A stretch of DNA of 64,000 nucleotides from Odobenus rosmarus divergens (GCF_000321225.1 NW_004450945.1:511764-575763), one strand, 5' to 3'; positions 22,195 to 33,432 are shown, counted from the first letter of the stretch. Numbers and translations are program-made. The notes: generated from the sequence alone by a model not told the origin.

Positions 22195-22440
22195 ATGGCA
22201 GAAGAGTGCGGGCTCTGATGCTGGGCTTCCTAGTTCAAATTCCAGCTCTGTCACATCGGACAAGTGGTTTCATATCTCTGTGCTTCAGTATGTTCATGTG
22301 TGTAATATGGAGATAATAAATAATAGTACCCCCCTCATAAGGGTTGCCATAAAGCTTAAGTTAGCTAATAAAAGTGGAGCACTCACAGTCCTTGCACACA
22401 GTAGGCAGCCGGTTAATCTTCAGATGTTATCTCTGCATCA
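22195..22440 (+). repeat. MIR SINE inside L2
   Basis: 'gtgcgggctctgatgctggg', 'caaattccagctctgtcaca', 'atggagataataaataatag', 'ctcataagggttgcc' and 'ttgcacacagtaggca' give a nearly full-length sense MIR. Confidence 0.82.
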
Positions 22441-22667
22441 CTCACTGACTTCCTCTTACTCAGGTCTCAATTAAAATAGCACCTCCTCAAAGAAGCCTTC
22501 ACCAATTGCCTCCTAAAGGACCCCCCCAGTCTCTTTCACATTCTTCTTTTTTTTTAATAACACTTCTCAGTAGCTGACATTTTCATATTTACTTATGTAT
22601 CTACATGTTTATAGAATATCTCTCCCCATTAGAATGTGTGTATGCCCCAAGAGGACAAGGTACTCCT

Positions 22668-22777
22668 TTTTTTTTTTAAAGATTTTATTTTTAAGTAATT
22701 TCTACACCCAACGTGAGGCTCAAACTCACAACCCCGAGATCAAGAGTCACATCAGGAGACTTAGCCAGGCACCTAGG
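22668..22777 (-). repeat. CAN SINE, short older subtype
   Basis: 'agattttatttttaagtaat', 'ttctacacccaacgtgaggc' and 'aactcacaaccccgagatca' mark the older SINEC type without the CT-rich segment. It is a diverged copy inserted near the L2 3' end. Confidence 0.88.
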
Positions 22778-22915
22778 GATTCTGTTTTGATAAGCACCTG
22801 AAATGCTGAATTCAAAATACCCCCATATTAACAAGAATGCCTGACACATGGTGGGTGCTTGACAAAGATGTGTCCTGTGGGTCCTTAATGAGGATTTGCT
22901 TAAATGAATGGCACT

Positions 22916-23520
22916 AAAATCCGTTTTAGCATGCTTTCCCACTTAAGAGGAAACTGACACCTTCAGAACTTTAGAACAGCCTGTTCTTGATTCCCTAATA
23001 AAGTACCATCGCTCCATTAGAATTTTATCCTTCTTTCCATCATCAAGTCCAGAAGAAAACAAAATGCTAAGCTTTTTCACACATTAGACACAATTGCGCC
23101 CTGAGTGTTTTATGCTATGAAGAATTCTACATAAGAGATTTGCTTTAGGCTTTCCCACTTCAGGTTACAGGACTCTAGTTTTCCATAGACTTCAAAGAGA
23201 AATGCTACATTTTTCATTATTAAAATATTAGCAATAGAAAATCTTTGTCAAATAAGACCTCTCCATCCACAATTGCTATTACCCAGAGATATTCTGAATT
23301 GTATTCGAGGGCAGTATCTTGCTTTTAAAAGTGCCAGTCACTGTATCTGGTTCTATTAACATTGTGTATGAGGATATTCAATACAGGATTACAGCAAGAA
23401 GGATGTTGGTCTAACCCCTCATTTAGCATAGGAGCAACTGAGGCCCGGAGAGGGCACTACTCAGAGTCAAGACCAGACTCAGGTGGTTTTGTTCCCATTC
23501 CAGAAGTTTCTCCACTATCT
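22916..23520. other. No gene seen
   Basis: Unique sequence. 23390-23470 has a faint MIR-like 'ggagcaactgaggcccggag'. Confidence 0.5.
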
Positions 23521-24230
23521 AAACTGAATTTACATATTCTATCCTTTTTTATCCTTTTTGCCACCCCATTTTTTACTATAAAAAATTTCAAGCAAATGAA
23601 AAAAGGAAAGAGAACAGTGTAATGAATACTTTTATGTCCATAATCTAGACTGGACAATTGTTAATATTTTGCTATATATACATCATCAATTTTTTTGACT
23701 AAAGTGGTTTAAAGTAAATTATCCATAGCACAGCATTTTGTCTCTATGATATGTTTCTTTCTTTCTTTTTTTTTTTAATGTGGATGAGGCAAATCTTTTT
23801 TTTTTTAAGATTTTATTTCTTTATTTGACAGACTGAGAGAAAAAGAGAGAGCACACAAGTAGGAGGATCAGCAGAGGGAGAGGGAGAAGCAGACTCCCCA
23901 CTGAGCAGGGAGCCCGATGCGGGGCTCGATCCCGGATCCTGGGATCATGACCTGAGCCGAAGGCAGACGCTTAACCGACTGAGCGGCCCAGGCGCCCCTC
24001 TGTGATATGTTTCTAAAAATAAAGATATTTCCTTGTGTAACCACAACAACATTGTCATACCTAACAACATTTAGGATAATTCCTTAACATCATCTAATAT
24101 CCAAATCATATTCAAATTCTTCCAAGTGCTGCCATAACTTCACTTATAGCTGATTTATCCAACTGGGATCCAATTAAGGCGTTGCCTCTGATAGTTGTTT
24201 CTTAACTCTTTTTTAGTTTAAAATATTCTC
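23521..24230 (-). repeat. Old L1M fragment, antisense 3'UTR type, split by SINE
   Basis: 'aaaaatttcaagcaaatgaa', 'gagaacagtgtaatgaatac', 'agtggtttaaagtaaattat', then after the SINE 'gtgtaaccacaacaacattg', 'aattccttaacatcatctaa' and 'tgggatccaattaaggcgtt'. This is the antisense order of a widespread old L1M 3' region. Confidence 0.65.
23759..23998 (-). repeat. CAN SINE with probable 3' transduction
   Basis: Read on the minus strand: a complete SINE, a first poly(A), 19 nt of non-SINE sequence (complement of 23777-23795, 'aatgtggatgaggcaaatc'), then a second poly(A) with AAAG units. The whole is bounded by the TSD 'tctatgatatgtttct' (23743-23758) against 'tctgtgatatgtttct' (23999-24014), one mismatch. 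The second tail lies inside the TSDs, so the 19 nt moved with the element. Confidence 0.9.
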
Positions 24231-24330
24231 CCTTTTAATGTCATAACATGATTTCAGTTTATTATTTTGATTTTCAAAATATTGACTTGTTGAAAAGACA
24301 GCCAAATTATTCTATAAAATGGTCACCCTC

Positions 24331-24618
24331 AAGTGCCTGGGTAGCTCAGTCGATGAAGTGCTGCCTTCAGCTCAGGTCATAATCCCAGGGTCCTGGGATC
24401 GAGCCTGTAACGGGGCCCCCTGCTCAGTGGGGAGTCTCCTCCATCTCCCTCTGCCCCTCCTCCCCATTCATGCTCTCTCTTTCACTTGCTCTCTCTCTCA
24501 AGTAAATAAATAAAATCTTTTAAAATTTTTTAAAAAGTTTTAATAATTTAAAAATAATTTTAAAAATAAATTTAATAATAATTTAATTTAACAATTTAAT
24601 AAATAAATAAATAAAAAT
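24331..24618 (+). repeat. CAN SINE with expanded AT-rich tail
   Basis: 5' end 'aagtgcctgggtagctcagt' and a body ending in 'taaataaataaaatctttta'. About 110 bp of degenerate A/T sequence follow to 24618. The TSD is 'aaaatggtcaccctc' against 'aaaatgttcaccctc' (24316-24330; 24619-24633). The tail has grown or been scrambled after insertion. Confidence 0.93.
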
Positions 24619-24633
24619 AAAATGTTCACCCTC

Positions 24634-25065
24634 TCAGTTGGTAAAAATTCTCCCTTATTGGTGTTTGATTTGTTCTTCTATCCTCCACATTTCTTATGAG
24701 TTGGAACTAAGATCTAAAGACTTGATTATATTAACATCAAAGTGCCTCTATTTTTGAAGATATAAGTTAGCAGCCATATCTCTATTATAATTAATTGAAT
24801 AAAATCCTGAATTGACTTACAAAGAATAACAGCAAAGGCCAGCAGGTGGTATAAGAAGGAGGAAAATATCCCAATTATACCACTGCTTTTGAGGGTCTGG
24901 TATTTAGCTGTGGTCCTCAGAACTTGGATGGATTTGAAGGGACACACAAAGGGAATGAAATGCAAACCATTTTGCATTTGCATGAACGTTACCTTTATGA
25001 TTTGTACTGAGATATGTAAGCATTAAACCTACTGGAATATTACCATTGGTAAAACTAGTATATTT
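24634..25065. other. No gene seen
   Basis: Unique AT-rich sequence. An 85-codon reverse frame at 24726-24983 has no recognisable domain. Confidence 0.5.
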
Positions 25066-25069
25066 CCCC

Positions 25070-25242
25070 CTGTTGGCAGTGGTTTTGGAGCCTAATTGCC
25101 TATCAGAATCCTCGAAGACTCAAAAAAATATCACCACCCTAGATTCTGATTTAATTGGACTTGGAAGGTTGGGCATTGATATTTTTTTAAAACCTCCCAA
25201 GGTGGTTCAACAATGTTACCAGTGCTGGGAAACACTGCTGTA
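25070..25242. mobile_element. hAT-Charlie-type MITE
   Basis: 'agattctgatttaattggac', 'gggcattgatatttttttaa' and 'acctcccaaggtggttcaac', with ends like 'cagtggttttgg' and 'aaacactgctg', fit a small non-autonomous hAT transposon of the MER3/MER58 kind. Confidence 0.7.
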
Positions 25243-25404
25243 GGTAGGTCAGAAGCCAAATTGTTATCAGAAAGTTGTTTTGGAAACATAAAACCAGAAT
25301 TCGGGGTGTTAGTGATATGAATAAAGAAAGTCTGAAGAGATAATACCAGTCAGTGGTATTCCAACATCTGTGCACATAAAAGTCATTGGAATATGCTTAC
25401 ATTA

Positions 25405-25440
25405 AAAACAAACAAACAAACAAACAAACAAACAAACAAA
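25405..25440. repeat. (AAAC)n microsatellite
   Basis: Nine uninterrupted 'aaac' units. The reverse strand would give a run of Leu/Phe/Val/Cys codons, which explains a spurious 115-codon frame at 25402-25749. Confidence 0.97.
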
Positions 25441-25589
25441 CCAGGAAAGCTGGATCCGTACTTTCCACTTCACTCTCATCTTCCCCAATCCACTAGGGTG
25501 GGCCCCCAGATGCTGCTCTGGCAAACAACAAAGGTGATTCTGATGTAGGTAATTAATGGTCCCCACACTAAGGAATACTAGTCTGTATC

Positions 25590-25775
25590 CTCTGGGATAC
25601 ATTTGCTCTGAGGAGCAGATAAGACCAGTGTTGTTCTCAAACTTAAACTGCCTCAGAAGGAATTGCAAGGCATGTTGAAACACACCCCTTTCCCCTAGCT
25701 TCTGATTTAGTAGGTTTGGGGTGGAGCCCACAGTGTGCATTTCTAACAAATTTAAGAAAGTGGTTCCCAGCCAGG
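25590..25775. mobile_element. MER20-type hAT MITE (reverse)
   Basis: 'gttctcaaacttaaactgcc', 'gcttctgatttagtaggttt', 'ggggtggagcccacagtgtg' and 'catttctaacaaatttaaga' fit this MITE class. Confidence 0.65.
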
Positions 25776-25829
25776 GAGATTCTGCCTTCCAGGGGGCCTT
25801 TGGCAGTAACTGGAAGCATTTTTTTAAGA

Positions 25830-25985
25830 CTTAATTTTTTAGAGCAGCTTTAGGTTCACAACAAAACTGTGTAGAAGGTACAGAAATTTTTCCCTGTACC
25901 CGTGCCCCACACATACATAACCTCCCCCATTATCAGCTACTCCACCAGCAATATTTTGTCATTTCAAGCTCCTCTTTCTGATTTT
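25830..25985 (-). repeat. Old L1M fragment, antisense
   Basis: 'gagcagctttaggttcacaa', 'gtgccccacacatacataac' and 'ctcccccattatcagctact' match an antisense L1M 3' segment. Confidence 0.65.
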
Positions 25986-26839
25986 TTTCATCTACCCTTT
26001 AAATCTCAGGCTATTGGAGACCTCTTCAAAAACATCCCTCCATTTCTTCCTTTTTGGAATCCTTTACAGAGCTTTTACGTGTGAAGATATTTGTGTTTTC
26101 TGTACCTACTCTTGAAAGCCATCTCCCTTGTGAGTCCCGGTCATGAAATAGTTGCTAGTTTTGCTCAAAAGTGTTTGGAATGCTTTCATCTATATAGCAG
26201 CATAAAAAAGAACTTAAAATATAGTTATTTGGAGACAACAATAGTATTTATAATCGTACTTATTCTTTTAAAGATTTTCATGATTTTTTTTTCATATACA
26301 ACTTGTGCCAAAATACTGCTTTCTTAAAGATAAAAAAAAAAAAATCTTCTTACAGTCTGGTGCACGTATCTATGCTATGTTAGAGCATGATATTAGGTTT
26401 CCTAAAATGAGAAAGGGTGGAACCTCTTTTTGAAGTGAAGAGCTCTTTTCAAGGAGGCTGGAGAACCAGTCTTGCAGGTTTGAAGACAGCCTCTGGGGTG
26501 CACAGGTAACCTCAAAGGACCACAGGGTTGGAGGGTTATAATCATGACATGCCTACTCCAAAGTGCAGGAGCGAGGCCTGATATTTCTTTTTTAACCTTG
26601 AGTCAGATATTCCCATTATGATTTGTTATTGTTTCGATTTACTGTTAATGCTGATTTATTGTTGCACCCACACTTTTCAGAATGGGTAAGAAATAGGTAT
26701 TATAAGAGCTTGTAAAATCACACCAAGAAACACACTCTAGTGAAGCAGACCAAGCGGTGCCTGGTAGGAAAGACTGAGCATTATACAGGTAACTCGAAAA
26801 CAGCAAGAAAACCCAAGGGCTCAAGCGGACACAAGCTAT
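25986..26839. other. No gene seen
   Basis: Unique sequence. No recognisable frame. Confidence 0.5.
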
Positions 26840-27150
26840 GACCTGTGGTTATATTTGACTTGAGTAATCAGAGTAGGCTTCATGAAGGAATTGCCTTGAA
26901 TGGTGCTGGGATTTGAAAAGGTAGAGCTGGTAAAGAACACTTGAGGCTGAAAGAACACTCCAAGCGAAGATCTTTGGATATCTGAAGATAGATAGTGCAA
27001 CAGTGCAAGAGTTAAATGCATCTCGTAGAGCGGCTGGGGCTCTGGTGACGAATACAGAGGCTTAGTGGAGAATACAGTGGAATTTCTCATTGACATGAAC
27101 TGAACAGGAACAGTCATCTGGCTATTAGTGTTCATTTTAAGAATGGCTCT
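26840..27150 (-). repeat. L2-like fragment, antisense
   Basis: 'gagtaggcttcatgaaggaa', 'gaacactccaagcgaagatc' and the order of GA-rich blocks resemble the antisense L2 3' half. Diverged; a 99-codon reverse frame here is incidental. Confidence 0.5.
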
Positions 27151-28324
27151 GAGTTTGGCTACATAGTGAGGATCTTGGTGGGCATGTTGGTTTAAGGGTC
27201 TCTAGAAACTGTTGCTATTTTTTGTGCTGCATCCCTAGGGTAGATAGGAAGGGGGTGAGATATTGCAGGCCCCGGTGTCTCCGCCCTGGAAATCAAGTTG
27301 AGCTCACTCTTAAGGAACACAGTTAAAGCCTTACCTCTGGGTAGGACTACAGTTTGCACACTTGTTATGCCAGGCAGTATCAAAGCACAGTCTTAGTGTC
27401 TTCATTATTCGCTGGGGTTTGCACTTGGGGATTGTTTTCTTCTTTAAATCTTTTGCTCACATATGCATATTGCATTAAGTGGAATGTAGCTAACCCTCCA
27501 GTTCTCAGCTCTAAATAAATCACTGTTGCTGAAACTTTTAAACCGCCGCCTATTGCCTTGTGCCCCAAATATGTTTTCTGTGACAGGATTGGGAATCTGT
27601 TCAGAAAGATAAAGCAGGAAGACATCCAGTCATATTTTTCAAGAACCTTTATTTAGTAAGCTATTGAATTAGGCCTTCAGCTGAAGCAGACTATGCTCCA
27701 AGTAACCAACCTGAAGCAACCTAAAGAAGCCTAGTCAGCCACTGGGTTTGAGCAATCCCAGGGGTGGAGCCCTATAACAGTGGTATTCTGATGACAGAAT
27801 CAGCCGAGAATGAACTCCCTGAAAGATCCCAGAAAGTCTGATGTCATTTAAGATCTCAATTATCCAAGTAAAAGAAGAAGAATGTGAAGTGGGAATTTCC
27901 CCTGTCAGCTCCTTGGCACAGACCCCAAAGGTCCGAATGTGCCACAAAGGAAGCAGTTCTTCCTCTAATTCTGTGATGTTTCCTTCATCAGGCAGGGTTA
28001 TGTGAGTGGGGTACCTTAGATTTATTAGTGGATCTTTAAGTCAGAAAGGATTGCTGGAGGTCAGATCTGGTTTCAGCATAGGTCTTCATATGAAATATTC
28101 GGGAGCTCTCAGATGGAACAGAGAAGGTCTGTGACGGAAGAAGCACAGGCTTCAGAATCAGAAAGTTGATGTTGAAATCCCTCAGCCACCACTCCTGGCC
28201 ATGTGACTCTGGCTTAACTTCTCTGAGTTTCACTGGAAAATGGGAGTTTGGGGAGGGCAAGGTATTGATGCTGTTTGTAACAGCATGGTCTCAAGAATCA
28301 AATGACATAATGTAATGGAAAGTG
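27151..28324. other. No gene seen
   Basis: Unique sequence. Nothing with coding structure. Confidence 0.5.
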
Positions 28325-28495
28325 CTCCATGGGCTAGCAAGTCTCAAACTTTAGTATGCATGCAGATCACCCAGAGTCTTGTTAAAATGCAGATTTTCAT
28401 TCAGTAGGTCTAAGGGAGGGCTGGGGAATCTGCATTTCTACCAAGTTCCCAGGTGAGGCTGGTCTAAAGGGCATATTTTGAAGAGCATGGTGGTA
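28325..28495. mobile_element. MER20-type hAT MITE (reverse)
   Basis: 'aagtctcaaactttagtatg', 'cttgttaaaatgcagatttt', 'cattcagtaggtctaaggga' and 'gaatctgcatttctaccaag' then 'ttcccaggtgaggctggtc' are typical. Confidence 0.78.
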
Positions 28496-28975
28496 GAGAG
28501 TAGAGTGTCAGATACGCAACTGGTTGTTTTTAGTCTATTTTAACAAGTTTTCTGAGAAGGATATTCTTTAGTCTTTACATTTTAACTTTTTCCCCTTCTT
28601 CACCAACTCCTGCCCCAGCCCTGTACATCAATCCACACACTAGTAATTATACAAATGCTCACTTAATATAGCGAATCTTGCTCAAAATGATAGCCAGTAG
28701 TTTCACTGAAGAGTAGGCTTAGGGGAAAACTGGTTTTACACAAGGTATTTATGTACAATAATTCACAGTTATCTCTGTGTATATCAAATAGTTGGGAATT
28801 ATGATGAGGACAAAAACATTTTTTAACAAGTGCTTGATAGATTGCCAAAGAGACTTGGAGGGGATTTTATGAAAAGGATCCCTTGGAGATCATTCTATAA
28901 TTTGTATATCATGTGTATTTGTATAATCTGTACATTTGTGTAATATTTAATATAAAATTTGACCATTTTCAGGAT

Positions 28976-29170
28976 ACTTTCTCATATGTGGCCTCATTTA
29001 TTCTCCACAAAATGTTAATATGGGCAGGTATCATTAGGCCCATTTTACAGATAACGAAACTAGAACTCCAAGAGATAAAGTGAGTTGCTCAAGGTTATAC
29101 TCAGACAGTTGCTACAACACTAAGACAAAGTCCCTTTCTTCTGATTCTGAATCCAGGCCTCTCTCCTTTG
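28976..29170 (-). repeat. MIR SINE
   Basis: 'gcctcatttattctccacaa', 'cccattttacagataacgaa' and 'gttgctcaaggttatactca' are the antisense MIR core. Confidence 0.85.
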
Positions 29171-29849
29171 TGTCCCTGTCCACAGCACTTAGCACCCTAA
29201 CCCAGGAAAGTGACTGCTTGGTTTGTTGAACCCTGCTGATGAGTCAGGCTCTGGGGAACAGAACATGAAAGGTGTCGGACATCACAGATTTAGTAACCGC
29301 ATGTGCACCCTCAGCAGGGAGCCCGGGAACATGGGTATCTTGCATGCGAACCACATGAGAACCTACTCCAACCCTGCATTTTCAGATGATTCATTTGCTT
29401 GTTTCATTTCCAGCCAAGAATGCAATGTCCTTTTCATTTTGGAATGTTTACAGATGAGAGTTAGAGCCTGGGGGTGGAGGACAACTTGATTATTACAATC
29501 ATCTTGAATGGTGCCTGGATTTCTACTCTTCCAAAATATTCTTATGATATGCCTCTGACCACTCCAACTCATAGTGATCTCAAACTCTTTTTCCCTGTTT
29601 GTATGAACTCTGTTGTGAGTAACACCCATAAGGCACTTGGCATCATATACTGATATTTTGTCTGTGGTGATGTTTTACTCACGGGTGTGTGTGTATGTAT
29701 GTATGTGTGTGTGTGTGTGTGTGTGTTTCCATTTCCTTGCCAAATGAAACTGGGAGTTCTTTGAGAGCAGGGACAAACATTTTTCACGTTTCATCTTATA
29801 CTGAATGATGGAAATAAGAAATGGAGCTACATGGTGAACACTGTATTAA
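29171..29849. other. No gene seen; (GT)n inside
   Basis: Unique sequence with a (GT)n/(GTAT)n run at 29685-29726. Frames 29223-29489 (+) and 29363-29629 (-) overlap each other and show no domain. Confidence 0.5.
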
Positions 29850-30045
29850 ATGTGGAGTCAGATCATCTAGGTCAACTGCTCATTAGCTGTGTAATGCTGA
29901 AAAAGACACCAAAACTCTGAGCTTTTGCTGCCTCTTGTAGAATGTGAGAATATTAGTACCTATCTCATACTATTGTCATGAAAAGTAAGTGAAATAATCT
30001 GTGTGAAAGTACTTCACCAACTCGTTAGGAGCTGTACAAATGTAA
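29850..30045 (+). repeat. MIR SINE
   Basis: 'tggagtcagatcatctaggt', 'ctcattagctgtgtaatgct', 'gtagaatgtgagaatattag', 'tacctatctcatactattg' follow sense MIR. Confidence 0.82.
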
Positions 30046-30363
30046 AGAATGTGTTTGTACTTACTTTTAGAAAAATGTGCATTAAATAGGAGGAGTCTGC
30101 TGGCACCACCAGCCATGTACAATGCATTTGCTTCCTCCCAGAGCACTTTACATTTTTACGTCCTGCTGTGCAAAGAAATATAGCCAAGTGGAAACAATAT
30201 TATTAATTTGCTTTTGCAAAAGTGGGAAAGAAAAAAGATCTATGATTCAAAGAAAGCTGATATAATCCAGATACCAAAAATGTTCATTAAGAGCTGTCAA
30301 CATTGCCGTTTCATGGAACCCAGAACCTAGAAGTTCAGCTTTCACTTAGGAAATTCCATTTTA

Positions 30364-30621
30364 TTTTATTTTTCTTAGATTTATTTATTTATTTGTTTAT
30401 TTATTTATTTATTTATTTGCCGGGGTGGGGGGTAGAGAGAGAGAGAGAGTTAGTTCGTGAGCGCGGGGAGGGGCAGCAGGAGAGGGAGAGAGAGAATCTC
30501 AAGCAGACTCCCTGATGAGCACGGAGCTTAATGTGGGGCTTGATCTCAGGACCCTAAAATCATGACCTGAGCCAAAGTCGAGAGTCAGACACTTAACCAA
30601 CTGAGCCACCCAGAGGCCCAT
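30364..30621 (-). repeat. CAN SINE with TSD
   Basis: Reverse SINE with an expanded (TTTA)n tail at 30379-30419, a GA/GC-rich middle, and 'gagccacccagaggccca' at the 5' terminus. The TSD is 'ggaaattccatttta' (30349-30363) against 'ggaaattccctttta' (30622-30636). Confidence 0.93.
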
Positions 30622-30905
30622 GGAAATTCCCTTTTAAATTCCCAGTATTTTGTGGGAATATTAAGAGAAATGGCATAACTACCCAAACCTCTAAGGAGAG
30701 GAAAATGATTCACTGTCTAGAATGGGGATGCTAATATAAGCAGAACACATATACCTACCAGTTCTTCTGAAAGTGATTCTAAAAACCCAAACCCAATTTT
30801 CCCTTCCTACTTATCCACTTTCTGTTGGTATCAAAATGCTTCCTGTTTCTGGCCCTGAGACCATTCCATAGCATTCCCTCTTCTCTCTTACCCCACCACA
30901 CATGT

Positions 30906-31110
30906 AACGACAGTTGCCACATATTGAATACCTACTAGATGTCATGAGCTACACTGATGATCTTCATATCTGAAATCTTCAAATATATCTTTCAATAAGG
31001 TTTTCATTGTTCCCACGTTGTAGAAACCAAGTTCCCAAGAATCAAGTACCTCACTTATAGTCCTTCGTGGATCAGGTAGGGCCAGAATTCCAACTGGGTC
31101 CCTGTGATAC
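30906..31110 (-). repeat. MIR SINE
   Basis: 'attgaatacctactagatgt', 'aggttttcattgttcccacg' and 'gggccagaattccaactggg' fit antisense MIR. Confidence 0.65.
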
Positions 31111-31551
31111 TTTGTCTTTGTTCTAACTCACCATATCCATGAATTCACAAATTTAGGACCATTTTTCCCTAATACTCACAAAACTTACAGCATAACTTAA
31201 AAATGTTTATCCCTGTACCCCAAATCTTATATATCATCAACTGTATACAAATTACACTTTGGGAAACACATTTTCCAAAGGCTACTGGTGCCCCACAAGC
31301 ACACCTGTCCTCATAACCGAGAAGACAAAGGCGGCCTGTGAGGGAAAGTCCAGGGAGGATGAAGCCCGCGCCCTGTCTGCCCTCACTCTCCACCTCCCGA
31401 TTTCCTTTCAACACCTGTGCAACTCACCAACTCTACCCATCTACTCCATTCTGGAAATTTCCAGTCTCACCTTTCAGAATCCTTTCCTGTGTTCTGTGTG
31501 TGGACAATTCCCTTTCATGTCCAAACACATCAAAGACAAAAAAGCACATGA
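31111..31551. other. No gene seen
   Basis: Overlapping frames at 31259-31579 (+) and 31169-31414 (-) are proline/serine-rich or low complexity and show no domain. They end at or in simple repeats. Confidence 0.5.
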
Positions 31552-31564
31552 AGTAGTAACTTTA

Positions 31565-31608
31565 TTTATTTATTTTTGAGGTTTTTTTTTTTTTTTTTTT
31601 CGGGGGGG
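31565..31608 (-). mobile_element. 44-bp tail-only SINE insertion with 13-bp TSD
   Basis: The perfect repeat 'agtagtaacttta' (31552-31564 and 31609-31621) encloses only (TTTA)n, a long T run and seven Gs. On the minus strand this is a few C, a long poly(A) and 'aataaataaa'. That is what remains of a retroposed SINE with nearly its whole body missing. Confidence 0.75.
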
Positions 31609-31632
31609 AGTAGTAACTTTAAGAAGCATAGG

Positions 31633-31727
31633 GTCTTAGTTGTGCCCAGTCCATTAGTCTACTTGAAGAAGAAGAAATTTTCTTTTTTTTTAACTTTTTT
31701 TAAAATTTATTCATTTGATAGAGAAAA
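31633..31727 (+). repeat. Source segment B, copied exactly at 34976-35070
   Basis: 95 bp starting in unique sequence and running 49 bp into the SINE at 31679-31888, including its poly(T). All 95 bp recur at 34976-35070 with identical homopolymer lengths. Confidence 0.95.
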
Positions 31728-31888
31728 AGAGAGAGAACACAAGAAGGCAGAGCGGCAGGCAGAGGGAGCAGGAGAAGCAAGCTCCCTACTGAGCAGGGAG
31801 CCTGATGTGGGACTCAACCCCAGGACCCTGGGATCATGGCCTGAGCCAAAGGCAGACACTTAACTGACTGAGCCACCCAGGCACTCCA
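31679..31888 (-). repeat. CAN SINE
   Basis: Reverse SINE: poly(T), 'aaaatttattcatttgatag', 'aagctccctactgagcaggg', 'gatcatggcctgagccaaag', and 'gagccacccaggcactcc'. The flanks 'gaagaagaaat' and 'aagaagatac' may be a decayed TSD. Confidence 0.92.
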
Positions 31889-32049
31889 AGAAGATACTTT
31901 CTTATGTGGACTGCATATTCTTCTTCTGGACGTCAGAACACCCTAAACTGTTCACCCTAGAAGTCATTGAAGTCATTCTGGCCTTGGGTCTCTTAGCAGC
32001 ATGGTGTGGAACAAGACCTCATTTCCTCTTTCTGGTTCCTTGGTTGTAT

Positions 32050-32245
32050 GAGCGAACAAACACTGAGCTGGTTGCAGTCCTAGCTCTACCACCAAGTGGC
32101 CCCATGTCACGAACAAGTGATTTTGCAGCTCTATGCCCCAGTTATTTATAGGTAAAATGGGGAAACAATTTTTACAAGTTGTTTTGTGATACTTAAATGG
32201 CATAACATGGGTAAAACACCTAGCATAGCATTTGGTACAGTTCTT
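32050..32245 (+). repeat. MIR SINE
   Basis: 'gcagtcctagctctaccacc', 'gcagctctatgccccagtta', 'taggtaaaatggggaaacaa' and 'cacctagcatagcatttggt' follow sense MIR. Confidence 0.82.
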
Positions 32246-33432
32246 ATCGAATGTCATTTCCACTTTGAGTATCTGAAACATAGTTACTATATGGCTATGC
32301 TTGCTGGTTCCACTCTGAACTAATACTTGTCTTCTTTAGTTACATTTAAACTATATTTCTTTCTATGCTCAGGGAGAAACACTGTCCCCATGAAGACCTC
32401 TCTACATTATGTCAGCTTCCTTGGCAAGACCTTCATGCCAAACACCTGACTTCTGAAGGACTTGCCATTGTGTTCTTGGTTTTGGCCTATAGGCAGCTAA
32501 TTTAAAAGCAGAATTCATTTGACTTACCATGAGTGTTTAAGTCCTTTCTGGCTTAAAAATCCATAATTCCTTTCTGATGACCTATTCAAGTACTTACCTC
32601 CACTCACAAGAGATAAAATAATTCACATGTTCAGTAGTGATAACACCCACTCAAATATTTGGCAAAATGTTGATATTTATCAGCAGGAATATAATGGACA
32701 CATGGAGGTTCATGATACCACTCTGTTCTGATGTAGGTTTGAAAATTTCCCTGGTAACGTATAAAAGAATGATTTTCTTTAAAAGTTTCTAAATTGCCAC
32801 CCGAATCCCTCTAAAACTACAAGTGTTTCTCCTGCCTCTTACCTCTGACTATCTCCAAAATACCTTGCTTTGCTCCAACTCCTGTCCTTTATTCTGACCA
32901 GAACATTTATTTACCTTCCTACGTAAATGAAGCAGTTGATTTGTCTCTAGAGCTTACACATATTCTTTCTCTTTTGCATGGCATGTTGCCCACATTCCTG
33001 GCCAATGAGTGGAGCCTCTTTTCTTCTGAACACTGTTAATGGCTGTTTCTTCCATGAAGGGTTTCCACGGCATCCTATGGATTGAGTCTATCTCTGTGTG
33101 GTCACGATGTATAAGGATGTGTGCAATGTTTCTATGACAACTTCCGCCTTCTTTGTTTTTCCAAAGGGGTCAGTTCCACCTTCATTTTAGTTTGAAATTC
33201 CTCAAGAACAAAAATGATGTTTTCCACTTCCTTAAGAATTTGCCACAAAATCAAATGCAGTATATTTTTCAGTGTGAGCCCTCAGGAGGTGTAAATTCAG
33301 AAATGTTTGTTTTCCTGTTCGGAGATCTGAAGAAATCTATGATTTCTCCAGGAAACCAAGGTGACAAATTTCCATATAATTAAGACCAGGGTAGAAGTGA
33401 TGTTAGGAGTCTGATGTCTGGACAACTTATAT
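32246..33432. other. No gene seen; includes copied source segment A
   Basis: Mostly unique. 32903-32950 is the donor of the first piece of the insertion at 34928. The part around 32800-33280 has a faint sense L2 texture ('tttgaaattcctcaagaaca'). Confidence 0.5.
32903..32950 (+). repeat. Source segment A, copied exactly at 34928-34975
   Basis: 48 bp from 'acatttatttaccttcc' to 'gatttgtctctag', identical to 34928-34975 (offset 2025). Confidence 0.95.

Larger units (their letters stand above)
21380..22915 (+). repeat. Long L2 LINE 3' portion with three nested insertions
   Basis: Sense L2: 'gagtcatctttgatttctgt', 'cagatacatcac'-like 'ggcagataacatcacacaca', 'aacctcttcaaggcttccta', 'gcctagctc' to 'ctcggcatcagccacgttga', 'ttcctagaatatactactgg', 'ctcaggtctcaattaaaata', 'gcacctcctcaaagaagcct' and the 3' end 'tgcctgacacatggtgggtg'. 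The reading is interrupted by SINEs at 21851-22027 and 22668-22777 and by a MIR at about 22195-22440. ORF2 is decayed. Confidence 0.75.

Noticed and set aside
25402..25749. 115-codon reverse frame ending in repeated Cys-Leu-Phe-Val
   Set aside because: The C-terminal part is a translated (AAAC)n microsatellite and the rest overlaps a MER20-type MITE.
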